DNA of 64,000 bases, taken from assembly GCA_025232375.1 (NCBI GenBank), contig CP060419.1, positions 1 to 64,000 on the forward strand. Direction: 5' to 3'. Shown here piece by piece: positions 1 through 10,106 of this stretch. Position numbers and translations under genes: made by a program. How positions within the stretch are numbered: the stretch's first letter is position 1; each line of letters begins with the position of its first letter. This DNA is from Pseudoxanthomonas sp. NC8 (GTDB lineage: Bacteria; Pseudomonadota; Gammaproteobacteria; Xanthomonadales; Xanthomonadaceae). The notes beneath the pieces were generated by a model that was not told where the DNA came from, searched no databases, and was given only the letters and a program-made list of their open reading frames with translations.

Positions 1-918
1 GCAGATGGTCAACCGCGGTTACGACCGCGACTACGCGGTCAACGTGTGCATGACCGCCGCGCTGGTGGCACTGCTGGTGCCGCCCTCGCACAACCTGATC
101 CTGTTCTCGGCGGCGGCCGGCGGTGGCCTGTCGATCGCCGACCTGTTCGCCGCCGGCATCATGCCGGCACTGCTGATGACCGTGGCGATGATGGTCACCG
201 GCTACGCGGTGGCCCGCTACCGCGGCTACGGCACCGAGCCGTTCCCCGGCTGGCGCGCGGTGGTGCTGCGCCTGGTCGCCGCGCTGCCGGGCCTGGGCCT
301 GATCATGCTGATCTTCGTCGGCATCCGCGCCGGCATCTTCACCGCGGTGGAATCGGCGGCGATCGCGGTGGTGTACGCCTTGCTGGTGACCATCGTCCTG
401 TACCGGCAGCTGCGCTGGGCCGAGTTCCGCGGCGCGGTGGTGCACGCCGCCCGCACCACCGGCGTGATCCTGTTCGTGATCGCCACCGCGGCGGTGTTCG
501 GCTGGCTGCTGGCCTACCTGCAGGTGCCTGCGGCGGCGGTGGAGTTCCTGAAGTCGGTCGCCGACAGCCAGACCACGGTGCTGCTGATGATCGTGGCGAT
601 CCTGCTGGTGCTGGGCATGTTCATGGACCTGGCGCCGAAGATCCTGATCTGCACCCCGATCTTCCTGCCGGTGGTCAAGGCCTACGGGATCGACCCGATC
701 CACTTCGGCCTTAGTGATGGTGCTGGCCGGCGGCCTCGGCCTTAGTCACCCCGCCGGTGGGCTCGGTGCTGTTCATCGGCACCTCGATCGGCAAGATCAC
801 CGTGGCCCAGAGCATGCGCACGATCTGGCCGTTCTGGCTGGCCGCGCTGCTGGTCCTGCTGGTTGTCGCCCTGTTCCCGCAGCTGTCGCTGTGGCTGCCG
901 GCCGTGCTGCGCGGCTGA
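1..918 (+). CDS. TRAP transporter large permease (DctM family), C-terminal part
   Basis: This is the large membrane subunit of a tripartite ATP-independent periplasmic transporter, which imports an organic acid using an ion gradient. The 5' end lies outside the window, leaving about 300 C-terminal residues. Several long hydrophobic helices are visible, with family-typical stretches such as VESAAIAVVYALL and FMDLAPKILICTPIFLP. The frame breaks near 712 and 745, both at CCTTAGT where CCTGGT is expected, and the restored protein ends PAVLRG at 916-918. The next genes degrade pectin-derived uronates, so the cargo is probably a hexuronate; that substrate is inference from context only. Confidence 0.85.
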
Positions 919-933
919 TATCCGATCCTGTTG

Positions 934-962
934 CCCTCCCGGTTTTGTCCCGGGAGGGACAA
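934..962 (+). terminator. Hairpin after the TRAP permease, overlapping an inverted repeat before lacI
   Basis: CCCTCCCGG (934-942) pairs perfectly with CCGGGAGGG (950-958) around a 7-nt loop. This could end the TRAP transcript, although no T-run follows. The right arm also forms a second inverted repeat, TTGTCCC/GGGACAA (945-951 and 956-962). That repeat sits at the -35 position of a TAGAAT -10 box at 981-986, so the site may also be an operator for the LacI-type gene. Confidence 0.45.
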
Positions 963-1013
963 TGACCCCGCCGCTCCGGCTAGAATCGACCGACCCCTTC
1001 AACGACCCTCCCG

Positions 1014-2066
1014 ATGCCCGCGCGTCCTTCTTCTGCTGCACCGGCCGACCGCCTGCCCAAGGGCAAGACCGCCACCATCAACGACATCGCCCGGCTCGCC
1101 GGGGTCTCGAAGAAGACCGTTTCGCGGATCATCAACCACTCGCCACTGGTGCGTAAGGACACCCGGGAGAAGGTCGAAACGCTGATGCGCGAGGTCGGCT
1201 ACGTGCCCGATCCGCTGGCGCGCGGCCAGCCTTCCGCCGTTCGTTCCTGATCGGCATGGTCTACGACAACCCGACCGCGCAGTACATCGTCGACATGCAG
1301 TACGGCGCGCTGGACGCGCTGCGCGAGTCGGGCTTCGAGCTGGTGGTGCATCCCTGCGATACCCGCAGCCCCGGCTACATCGACGGCGTGCGCCGCTTCG
1401 TCCAGCAGCAGAAGCTGCACGGGGTGATGCTGATTCCGCGCGCCTCCGAGGACCAGAACCTGGCCGACATGCTGGCCGAAATGAGCTGCCGCTACACCCG
1501 CATCGTCCCGGTCGGGTTCGAGGACACCGACGGGCGGATGATCGTCACCCACGACCGCGACGGCGCGGCCGAAGCGGCCGACTACCTGCTGACCCTGGGC
1601 CACCGCGACATCGCCCTGATCACCGGCCCGCTGGCCTACCGGTCGACGGTCGAACGCACCGGGGCTTCGTCGACACCTGGCGCGGCGTGGGATCGAGGTA
1701 CCGAAGGCGCGGATCATCGAGGCCAGCTACACCTTCGAGTCCGGCGTCGCCGCGGCCGAGAAACTGCTGGCCGGCAAGCAGCACCCGACCGCGATCTTCT
1801 GCGGCAACGACGAGATGGCGGCCGGCGTGTACAAGGTGGCCATGCGCGCCGGGATCAGCATCCCGCGCGACCTGTCGGTGGTCGGCTACGACGACAGTCC
1901 GCTGGCCTCGCGCCTGTGGCCGTCGCTGACCTCGGTCCGCCGCCAGACCCGCGACACCGGGCGGATTGCCGCGACCATGCTGATCCGCACCGACAACGCC
2001 CCGTTGCCCGGTGGCCAGCGTGCGGCCGCACCTGATCGTCCGCGACTCCTGCCAGCCCCCGCCTGA
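1014..2066 (+). CDS. LacI-family transcriptional regulator of the uronate locus
   Basis: An N-terminal LacI helix-turn-helix (about residues 20-55, ATINDIARLAGVSKKTVSRI) is followed by a periplasmic-binding-protein-like effector domain with typical HRDIALITGP and LSVVGYDDSPLASRLWPSLTSV stretches. It probably represses the adjacent kdu/TRAP genes until a uronate intermediate binds. The frame is interrupted near 1230, 1665 and 2020. The last break makes the end uncertain: the observed frame stops at 2066, but a reading with PHLIVRDSC would run to about 2118. A TAGAAT -10 hexamer lies at 981-986. Family assignment is firm; the effector is inferred from neighbours. Confidence 0.85.
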
Positions 2067-2114
2067 CCCGATAGCCACGGCCCGGGCACCCCGCGCCTTT
2101 TGCCGCACCGCGGA

Positions 2115-2144
2115 ATGACACCGGTTACCGTCCTTCGCTAGAAT
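2115..2144 (+). promoter_or_regulatory. Putative kduI promoter with overlapping LacI-type operator
   Basis: ATGACA (2115-2120) and TAGAAT (2139-2144) are separated by 18 nt and lie about 65 nt before kduI. The -35 element overlaps an imperfect palindrome, TGACACCGGTTACC (2116-2129), centred on ACCGGT, which is the kind of centre LacI-family operators often have. Operator assignment is inference from position and symmetry. Confidence 0.4.
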
Positions 2145-2208
2145 TGCCCCCATAAAGGCCAGAGCCGCCCCCGCGTCGCTGGCGCACCGCCCCGAGGAGC
2201 CCGACCCG

Positions 2209-3057
<849 letters not shown>

Positions 3058-3134
3058 TGCTCCAACGCGCCGCGCGGCTCCGCGCGGCGCGCTCCATTCC
3101 AGCCACATCCGCATGCAGAGGAAGGGAACCACCC

Positions 3135-3891
3135 ATGACGAATCCGTTCAGCCTTGAAGGCAAGGTCGCGCTGGTCACCGGCGCCAACACCGGCCTAGGC
3201 CAGGGCATCGCGCTGGCGCTGGCCGCCGCGGGCGCCGACATCGCCGCCGCCGGCATCGTTCCGGCCGAAGAGACCGGCGAGAAGGTCAAGGCACTGGGTC
3301 GCCGCTTCCTCAACATCGATGCCAACCTGATCAGCATCGAGCCGGTCGAGCGCATCGTCGCCGAGACCGTCGCCGGCCTGGGCGGCCTGGACATCCCTGG
3401 TCAACAACGCCGGCCTGATCCGCCGCGCCGACGCGGTCGAGTTCTCCGAGAAGGACTGGGACGACGTGATGAACGTCAACATCAAGTCCGCGTTCTTCAT
3501 GTCGCAGGCCGCCGGCAAGCACTTCATCGCCCGGGGCCGCGGCAAGATCATCAACATCGCCTCGATGCTCTCCTTCCAGGGCGGCATCCGCGTGCCGTCG
3601 TACACCGCGTCCAAGAGCGGCATCGCCGGCATCACCCGCCTGCTGGCCAACGAATGGGCCGCCAAGGGCGTGAACATCAACGCGATCGCACCGGGCTACA
3701 TGGCCACCGACAACACCGCCCAGCTGCGCGCCGACGAGGATCGCAACAAGGCGATCCTGGACCGCATCCCGGCCGCGCGCTGGGGCGAGCCGGCCGACCT
3801 GGGCGGCACCGCGGTGTTCCTGTCCAGCACGGCGTCGGACTACGTCAACGGCGCGGTGATTCCCGTCGACGGCGGCTGGCTGGCGCGCTGA
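3135..3891 (+). CDS. kduD: 2-dehydro-3-deoxy-D-gluconate 5-dehydrogenase (KduD)
   Basis: This is a short-chain dehydrogenase that reduces the KduI product to 2-keto-3-deoxygluconate using NAD(P)H (EC 1.1.1.127). Visible features are the nucleotide-binding [12 protein letters not shown] near residue 15, NNAG, a catalytic Ser in the NIASMLSF region, the YTASK active-site Tyr/Lys, and the C-terminal PVDGGWLAR end typical of KduD. Length is about 252 residues. A single frameshift near 3400 splits it, within the segment that should read LDILVNNAG. It is probably co-transcribed with kduI. Confidence 0.93.
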
Positions 3892-3984
3892 TCCGGTCGG
3901 GACGGCTTCCACCAAGGGACGCGCCGCGATCGGTCGACGCGGCGCCCCTCTCTCCGCTCCCGAGGCGGAACCGCGCCGATCGCA

Positions 3985-4016
3985 CCCCGCCGGTATCACT
4001 GCCGGTGGGGTTTTTT
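3985..4016 (+). terminator. Rho-independent terminator after kduD
   Basis: CCCCGCCGG (3985-3993) pairs with CCGGTGGGG (4002-4010), including one G-T pair, over an 8-nt loop, and is followed by TTTTTT. It lies 94 nt after kduD and just before the esterase start, so it should insulate or attenuate the next gene. Confidence 0.85.
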
Positions 4017-4037
4017 ATTTTCCCGAGGAGTACCGCG

Positions 4038-4806
4038 ATGTTCGCCAGGCTGCTGCTGATCATCCTGCCGCTGTGCGTCCTTGTCGCACCGGCCCGCGCC
4101 GCCGATGCGCCACGCCGGGTGTTCATCGCCGGCGACTCCACCGCCGCCGAATACGGCCCCGAGCGCGCGCCCCGCAACGGCTGGGGCCAGCAGCTGCAGG
4201 GCTTCCTCGACCCGGCCTGGTTCGAGGTGCGCAACCATGCGGCGGGTGGGCGCAGCTCGCGCAGCTTCATCGAGGAGGGGCGCCTGGATCCGATCGCCAA
4301 GGCGCTGCGCAAGGGCGATGTGCTGCTGATCCAGTTCGGCCACAACGACGCCAAGTACGAGGACCCACGCCGCTACAACGAGCCCGCGCAAGCCTATCCG
4401 CAATGGCTGATGCGCTACGTCGCCGTCGCCCGCGAACACGGCGCCACGCCCATCCTGCTGACCCCGGCGTCGCGACGGGTGTGGGATTTCGGCTCGCTGC
4501 TCGATACCCATGCGCGCTACACGCAGGCCGTGCGCGACCTGGCCGCCCGCGAGCAGGTCGCGCTGATCGATCTCAACGCCAGCAGCACCGACTGGCTGCG
4601 CGCGCTCGGCGACGAACCGTCCAAGGCGTACTTCGAGCACGTGCGCGAACGCGACTTGCGCGACGACACCCACTTCAGCGTCGCCGGCGCGACCATGGTC
4701 GCCTGCCTTGGTCGTGCGCGACTGGAAGGTGCTGGATCCGGCCCTCGCCGCCCACGTGATCCGCGACACCGATTGCGGGGCGCCCGCAAGCGCGCGCGTG
4801 GACTAA
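4038..4806 (+). CDS. Secreted rhamnogalacturonan acetylesterase (SGNH/GDSL hydrolase)
   Basis: The enzyme removes acetyl groups from rhamnogalacturonan I, the branched part of pectin. It has a signal peptide ([21 protein letters not shown]), then block I GDST with the catalytic Ser, a GGRSS block, GHND, and the C-terminal DDTHFS that supplies the Asp and His. This matches the RhgT/YesT type of about 250 residues. GAGGAG (4025-4030) precedes the ATG. The frame slips near 4710 at CCTTGGTC; restored, it continues [12 protein letters not shown] to the TAA at 4804. That TAA lies in a CTAAGG word, one of the error signatures in this window, so the true end may differ. Confidence 0.85.
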
Positions 4807-4831
4807 GGCCACGCAGACGAATCCTTCGTCC

Positions 4832-5170
4832 GTGGTCCACGAGCGCGATTACGCCAGGCCGCAACCCGGGCCGCATGGCGGGCCCGGCACCACCACCGCC
4901 TACCCGCTGTTCGGCGATGCGGCGGGGCTGTCCTTCGTCATGCGCAAGCGTGTCCTGCACAAGGGCGCGGGCATCGGCCTGCACCAGCACCACAAGGACG
5001 AGATCTACTACGTGCTCGAAGGCCGCGGCCGCTACGTGCTGGACGGGAAGGTCCACGACGTCGCGGCCGGGGATGCGATGCTGACGCGCCCCGGCAGCAC
5101 CCACGCGATCGAACAGTCCGGCGACGCCGACCTGGTGCTGCTGATCGCCTATCCTGCGGCGGCTCCCTGA
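4832..5170 (+). CDS. Small cupin-domain protein
   Basis: This is a single-domain cupin of about 112 residues with a clear metal-binding motif, [20 protein letters not shown], and the second motif PGSTHAIEQ. Small cupins of this type bind metals or sugars; the substrate cannot be read from sequence. The GTG at 4832 is the first usable start in this interval, but the frame is open upstream. If the TAA at 4804 is an insertion error (CAAGG read as CTAAGG), the domain would be a C-terminal extension of the acetylesterase. A role in uronate or rhamnose handling is inferred only from location. Confidence 0.7.
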   Translation: MVHERDYARPQPGPHGGPGTTTAYPLFGDAAGLSFVMRKRVLHKGAGIGLHQHHKDEIYYVLEGRGRYVLDGKVHDVAAGDAMLTRPGSTHAIEQSGDADLVLLIAYPAAAP

Positions 5171-5574
5171 ACGGTACAGGCAATTTCGTCACTTAACTGA
5201 ACAGCCAATCTGGCCTGCATGCGTGCCATCCGGCGTTCTCCTGAGTACTGGTGTGATCCAACTGTTTCCACTCCAGGAAACATGATTCGGGGGAATCTGC
5301 TCATGCTGTCGAATGCCATTCCGCTCCCATCCGTGCACGCGCATCCTCTTCCGGCAGGCGCGTCTGAGCATCCGCGTCCCGCGCCCGGGGCTTGTCGGCG
5401 CTGACCGACGTACGTCCGATACGACCCGTGCCGCGTCGCCCTGCGGGTGCACGCGGCGTCCGCGTCGAATTCAGATCGTTGTCATCGCACGCTGGCAGGC
5501 TTCCATCGCTTGCCCGCGGGGGCAGCGAGGGTGGTCGAGCCCTCGTCGTCCCGGATGGATTCCAGGAGCACGAC
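5171..5574. other. Non-coding stretch before the sigma-54 regulator, with a palindrome
   Basis: No convincing gene is seen in these 404 nt. One inverted repeat stands out: TGTTTCC (5263-5269) and GGAAACA (5276-5282). Its half-sites TGTTTC/GAAACA are the same as in the palindrome upstream of the amyloid operon at 12959-12976, though the spacer is 8 instead of 6. It may be a binding site of the regulator that starts at 5575. An AGGAG ribosome site lies at 5564-5568. Confidence 0.5.
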
Positions 5575-6899
5575 ATGGCGGCCGTTCCTGATATACGCAA
5601 ACGCTGCATCATCTGGCTGGGCCAGCTGGCGCACGCACGAGCGCGACGTGCTCGCGGCCGCAGGCTGGGAGGTACGGGTGGTCGAAGACGCCGGCGGCGC
5701 CAGGATCGGGCTGCGCGGTGGCGACCTGGTCGCGGCCCTGGTCGACCTGCGCGGTGCCGACCCGACGTGGTTGGCGACGATGCGCGATCTGCTTTCTCGT
5801 CATCCGGACCTCCCGCTCGTGGCATTGCATGGCGCGAACGACGACGGGTTCGAGTTGCCCGACAACTGCCTGCTCGCGCTGCGCGAGCCACTGGGCCTGG
5901 AGCAGATCCGCCAGCTGCAGCAGATCGTGGAGCGCGAGCCTGTCCGTCCATCCGGTCCGGAAGGCGACTTCCTGATCGGGGACAGTCCGGCACTGCTGCA
6001 GGTCCGTACCAACCTCAACAAGTTCGCGCCGGTCGACCTGCCGGTGCTGGTGACCGGCGAAACGGGCACCGGCAAGGAGCTGGCGGCACGCGCCCTGCAT
6101 GACCTGTCCCCACGCCGGAGCGGTCCCTTCATCGCCATCAACTGCGGTGCGCTGCCTCCGAACCTCGTGCAGGCCGAGCTGTTCGGCCACGAGCGCGGCG
6201 CATTCACCGGGGCGTCCGGGCGCCGCATCGGCCTGTTCGAGTCGGCCAATGGCGGAACCGTCTTCCTCGACGAGATCGGCGACCTGCCGCTCGACGCACA
6301 GACCAATCTGTTGCGGGTGCTGCAGGAAGGAACGCTTGAGCGCATCGGCAGCCGGCAATCGATCCGGGTCGACGTCCGCGTGCTGGCCGCAACCCACGTC
6401 GACCTCGAGGAAGCGGTGGCGCAAGGCCGGTTCCGCGAAGACCTGTTCTACCGCCTCGACGTGCTGCGGTTGCATATGCCGCCATTGCGGGAGCGTGGCG
6501 GCGATGTGGAGCCCCTACCAAATACTTATGGCCAAGTTCCGCGAGCAGAACCGCGTGCGCGCCCGTGGCTTCGATGCCACCGCCCGGCGCCAGCTGCACG
6601 CACACCGCTGGCCCGGCAATGTCCGCGAACTGCTCAACCGGGTCCGGCGTGCCGCTGTGGTCAGCGAATGCGAGCTGATCGACGCCGAGGCGCTCCAGCT
6701 GCGCGAAGCCGCCCCGGCCAATGACGACGATGGCCTGGGCCGTCGCCGCGTACATGCCGAGCGCGAAGCGATCCTGACCACGTTGCGCGACACCGGCTTC
6801 AACGTCAGCGAGTGCGCGCGGCGGCTCCGGGTGTCACGGGTCACCGTGTATCGGCTGTGCAAGAAGCACCAGCTTGAACTGGAGTCCTTGCGGGTCTGA
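5575..6899 (+). CDS. Sigma-54-dependent enhancer-binding regulator (VpsR/FleQ-like layout)
   Basis: This is an activator of RNA polymerase carrying sigma-54. A receiver-like N-terminal domain (about residues 1-110) is followed by an AAA+ domain with Walker A GETGTGKE, the sigma-54-contacting loop GAFTGA, Walker B GTVFLDEIGDL and arginine-finger region FREDLFYRLDVLRLHMPPLRERGGD. The C-terminus is a Fis-type helix-turn-helix, RLRVSRVTVYRLCKKH. The start was chosen for AGGAG six nt upstream. Frameshifts lie near 5640 and 6528 (TTATGG where TTCATGG is expected). It converges on the amyloid operon, whose promoter is of the sigma-54 type. Response to cyclic-di-GMP is only suggested by family resemblance. 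Confidence 0.88.
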
Positions 6900-6921
6900 C
6901 GTTCGCACCACGCGAGGGGAT

Positions 6922-6941
6922 CCGGTGCGTGCCCGCACCGG
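6922..6941. terminator. Hairpin between convergent regulator and fapF-like gene
   Basis: CCGGTGCG (6922-6929) and CGCACCGG (6934-6941) form a perfect 8-bp stem with a 4-nt loop in the 72-nt gap between two converging genes. There is no U-run in either direction, so termination is plausible but not certain. Confidence 0.45.
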
Positions 6942-6971
6942 CCGCCCTTCCCGGGTCGACGACGGACCGGG

Positions 6972-8350
6972 CTACAGAGAGTAGGGAACCCTGAAGCCGA
7001 GGGAGAAGTCCGGCGCATCCGGCGTCAGGCCGATGCCGAGCAGGCCGACCACGGTCGCATGCGGATTCAGCGCGTAGGTGACACCCAGGTTGAACATCGC
7101 CGAATTCGCGTCGCTGCCGATCACCTTGCTCCAGGGCTGGCCGTCATAGCGCGTCGCGCGCGCGCGCTGAGCCGGTTGCTGAGTGACATGCTGAAGCTGG
7201 TGCGTTCGTTGAAAGCGAACGCCACGCCGGCGCCGAAATAGAACGAGTCGCCGAGCTTGACGTCGCCGGGGTTGACCGTGTCCGGGTTGTTGTCGATGTC
7301 GTCGAAGCTGGATTCGAACGAGTAGGTATAGCCGATGTTGCCGTACAGGATCGCCGGATCGCTGGTCTTCACCGCCGACACGCCGATGCTGGCCTGCCAA
7401 AGGCACCGTTGCCGGTGGGCTGCTCCTCCGGCACGGCGAAGCGGATGAAGTCGTCGTCGTCACGTTCGAGCACGCGCCACGGAATACCGTAGGGTTCCTG
7501 TCCCGTGGGCGCCGTGATGCCCGCATTCAGCACCACCTCCGGCCGGCCCGTGGTCTCGGGCAGCATCAGGAAGTTGCCACTGGCGGTGATGTCGCCCACG
7601 CCGCTCCCGGTGGTTTCTTCCTGTGCGATCGCCGCGGCCGCGCCGCCGGCACCGCCCTTCTGGTAGACGGTCTTGCGCCACAGGTAGGGCACGTCCAGGT
7701 TCAGCGTCAGCCTCGGCGTCACGCCCCAGCGTGCGGCGAAGTTGTAGTTCATGGTGTCCGACTCGACGTTCTCGATGGCGATGTTGCCGAGGAAGATCGC
7801 GTCCAGGGCGAGGAAGCCATTGAGCGTGAGCTGCTTGCGGTCGTAGCGGTTGTAGGTGAGCCCGTTCTCGAGCCAGGCGCTGGTTGAACAGGGTGCGCGT
7901 GGCCTGCTTCACGTCGGCGACGCTGCGTGGCAGCTCCTTGCGCGCCTCCTCGGCCTCGGCGGCGGTGCTGGCATAGCCGGCCTGTCCCGGTGGCGGCGGC
8001 CCGCCGGCGGCCGCCGCCGGCGCAGCGGACTGCTGCGGACCGATGGGTGCGGCGACCGTGGCGGTGGACGCGATCGGCGCGGCCGCAGCGGTGGCTGGCG
8101 CCTTGCCGGTCAGGCGCGCCTGCATGGCCTGAACCTGCATGTCCAGCTCGCGCAGGCGACGCACTTCCTGCGCATAGGCGGCCTTGAGTTCGGCCAGATC
8201 CTCGGTGAGCTGTTTCAGCTCGGCTTCGTTCGCCGGCCCCGCTGTCGCCTCCTGGGCAAGCGCCCGCGGTGCGAACGTCGCACCCGCAAGGACCGAAGCG
8301 ATGGCCAAGCCCAGCGCCGTGGAAGGTACCGCCTTGTGCTTCCTGCTCAC
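6972..8350 (-). CDS. FapF-like outer-membrane pore with N-terminal coiled coil
   Basis: Last gene of the amyloid operon. A signal peptide ending APRALA is followed by a heptad-rich coiled coil (about residues 40-80, ELKQLTEDLAELKAAYAQEV and onward), an Ala/Pro linker, and a C-terminal beta-barrel rich in alternating aromatic strands such as MNYNFAARWGV, ending in LGFRVPYSL. Pseudomonas FapF has this same layout: a trimerising coiled coil before a beta-barrel that exports the amyloid subunits. The GTG start at 8350 has GGAG seven nt upstream. Frameshifts occur near 7875, 7397 and 7160. Length is about 455 residues. Function is inferred from architecture and operon position. Confidence 0.75.
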
Positions 8351-8376
8351 CCTTTCTCTCCTTGTCGGGTCGGCCT

Positions 8377-9207
8377 TCAGTAGCCGATCGCGATGCCCCG
8401 GCTCAGGGCGATCGCCTGTGCCACATTCTGGCCCAGCACGGTGCGGCCCTGGGAGGTGCTGCGGACCACTTCCAGCTCCATCCTGTTGGATGCCTGCTGT
8501 CCGTCGGCCGCCAGCTGGATGGTCTGGCCCATGCCACTGCCGCTGATCCACTGCTCGACCGCGCCCTGCCCGTCGATCTGCAGCAGCACGCGGGCGGTGT
8601 TGTTCTCGAGCTGGGCCACGGCGTTCATGCCGGCGGCGGAAGCCGTCGCAACCGTCAATGCCGGCGCGGTCGGTTCGGCGAGCGCGGCCGGGGACGCGCC
8701 GGAGGCCGCGGCGGACGATGGGGCTTCATCACGAACGGTGATGCTGGCGGCGTTATGGGCAACGTTGCCGTCTCCAGCAACCTGCACGCTCTGGGTTACC
8801 CCGGTGACGTTGGTAAGGCCGGAATTGTCGATCTCACGCTGGCCGCCGGGTACCGGCACAGGCGCATCGACCGCGGTGATGCTCACGTGCGGCAGGAAGG
8901 TCACCACCGGCTTGTCGCCCTGGCGGGTATCCATCGTCACCTTCATGGCGCTGGTCAGCTGTTGGCCGGCCTTGTTTCTGCTAAGGTCGACACCATCGTG
9001 ACGCCGAACTAAGGCCACGGTGTTGTTGCTGACCGTGTAGCGACCGCGCATGTCACCCATTTCCTCGTCGGTCAGCTCGGTCAGGCCCTTGGCCACCGGC
9101 GTACCCGCCGGCGCGTTGGCGGAATCGGCCTGCTGTGCCCACGCCGGCAACGCGACCGGTGCGGTCGCCAATCCGATGGCGATGCAGAGTGTGCGTTTTC
9201 CATTCAT
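8377..9207 (-). CDS. FapE-like secreted protein with double-glycine-like motif
   Basis: The reading frame of 276 residues is intact. A signal peptide ends near PAWA, and residues 45-56 read LTDEEMGDMRGR. This resembles the leader motif L-[ST]-x-x-E-[LM]-x-x-[IM]-x-G that C39 proteases cut. The middle contains NVTGVTQSVQVAGDGNVAHN, weakly like the Asn/Gly repeats of the fibre subunits, and the C-terminal half is Ala-rich. In Pseudomonas, FapE is a minor exported component of similar size between fapD and fapF. The ATG at 9207 is 10 nt from the fapD stop. Function is inferred from position. Confidence 0.65.
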   Translation of the reverse strand: MNGKRTLCIAIGLATAPVALPAWAQQADSANAPAGTPVAKGLTELTDEEMGDMRGRYTVSNNTVALVRRHDGVDLSRNKAGQQLTSAMKVTMDTRQGDKPVVTFLPHVSITAVDAPVPVPGGQREIDNSGLTNVTGVTQSVQVAGDGNVAHNAASITVRDEAPSSAAASGASPAALAEPTAPALTVATASAAGMNAVAQLENNTARVLLQIDGQGAVEQWISGSGMGQTIQLAADGQQASNRMELEVVRSTSQGRTVLGQNVAQAIALSRGIAIGY

Positions 9208-9217
9208 GTTCGGATCC

Positions 9218-9925
9218 TCAGAACAGGTCGGCATGGGTGAAGCCGAAGTCGAGCAGTTCGGCGTCGGTGATGGGTCCCTGCCGTGCGTACAGTGCCCGTG
9301 CGCTGGGTTTCGTGCTGGGCTGCAACAGAACCGTGTTTCGGTCGAAGTCGCTGCCGATAACGATGAACACCGCTTGCGACGGCCACGCGGCCATGAAGTC
9401 GGGCAATGCCATTACCCGGTTGCCCAGGATCGGGTCCGCGAGCTCGACCACGTCGCCCCTGACCTGCTTGAGCACGACGAAGTGGCGGAAGCCGTTGACG
9501 TCCATCAGCGCCAGGCTGGGGACGCGGAGCGAGCGCAGGCGGTTTTCATCGACCCGGTAGCCACGTCCGCGCATACCCAGCGACTCGACGTAGCGCTTGA
9601 TGTCCAGCAGCGAGAAGCCGCGCTCCTTGACCACCTCCGGATCGGCGACCGCCAGCATGCCTTCCATCACGGTGCTTTCGTCGGCATCCAGGTGGTAGGC
9701 GTAGCGCAGGATCGTCGCCAGCGAGGCGGCCCCGCAGCTGTAGTCGGTCTGCTGGCGCACCATGTTGGCGAAGCGCGCTTCGCGCATGCTGACCACGGGC
9801 GCGTGGTAGAGCGCTCCGTTCGGCAGCACCCCGGCGAACGCCACGTCGGCAGCGCTCGCCTGCCGGACCGGTGTCGCGAACGACAACAGCAATAGCACCA
9901 GGCTCAACGGCAGCAGTCGCGACAT
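9218..9925 (-). CDS. FapD-like periplasmic C39-family cysteine protease
   Basis: 235 residues, the same size as Pseudomonas FapD. A signal peptide (MSRLLPLSLVLLLLSF, cut near ASA) precedes one C39 peptidase domain. The domain has oxyanion Gln58/59, nucleophile Cys64 in QQTDYSCGAASLATIL, His148 in GFRHFVVLKQ, and Asp164 in LADPILG. There are no ABC-transporter segments, so unlike bacteriocin exporters it is a stand-alone protease. It probably processes other proteins of this operon. ATG at 9925 starts a good signal sequence. The frame is intact. Family assignment is firm; substrates are inferred. Confidence 0.85.
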   Translation of the reverse strand: MSRLLPLSLVLLLLSFATPVRQASAADVAFAGVLPNGALYHAPVVSMREARFANMVRQQTDYSCGAASLATILRYAYHLDADESTVMEGMLAVADPEVVKERGFSLLDIKRYVESLGMRGRGYRVDENRLRSLRVPSLALMDVNGFRHFVVLKQVRGDVVELADPILGNRVMALPDFMAAWPSQAVFIVIGSDFDRNTVLLQPSTKPSARALYARQGPITDAELLDFGFTHADLF

Positions 9926-9988
9926 GTCAGCAGCTCTCGCGTCGGTACTTGGGTGGGATTCTGGCATGCGTCCGCCAGCGAAGTGGAA

Positions 9989-10019
9989 GCCCCGTCCCGC
10001 GGGGGAGGCGGGACGGGGC
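9989..10019 (-). other. Strong hairpin between fapC-like and fapD-like genes
   Basis: GCCCCGTCCCGC (9989-10000) and GCGGGACGGGGC (10008-10019) are exact reverse complements around a 7-nt loop, a 12-bp G/C stem. It lies in the 181-nt gap directly after the major amyloid gene. No U-run follows on the transcribed strand, so mRNA 3'-end stabilisation or partial termination is more likely than full termination. Either would keep the structural subunit in excess over the accessory proteins. Confidence 0.6.
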
Positions 10020-10106
10020 GTTCCGTGAGTTCCCGGTCACGGCGGATGGCCGGGAGTCACTCTTTCATCCCTTGCGGGACATGACTACGCCCGTTGGCGT
10101 CCGTTT

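Noticed and set aside
5492-5515. TGGCAGG followed by CTTGCC as a sigma-54 promoter for the regulator
   Set aside because: The spacing between the GG and GC elements is 6 bp too long.
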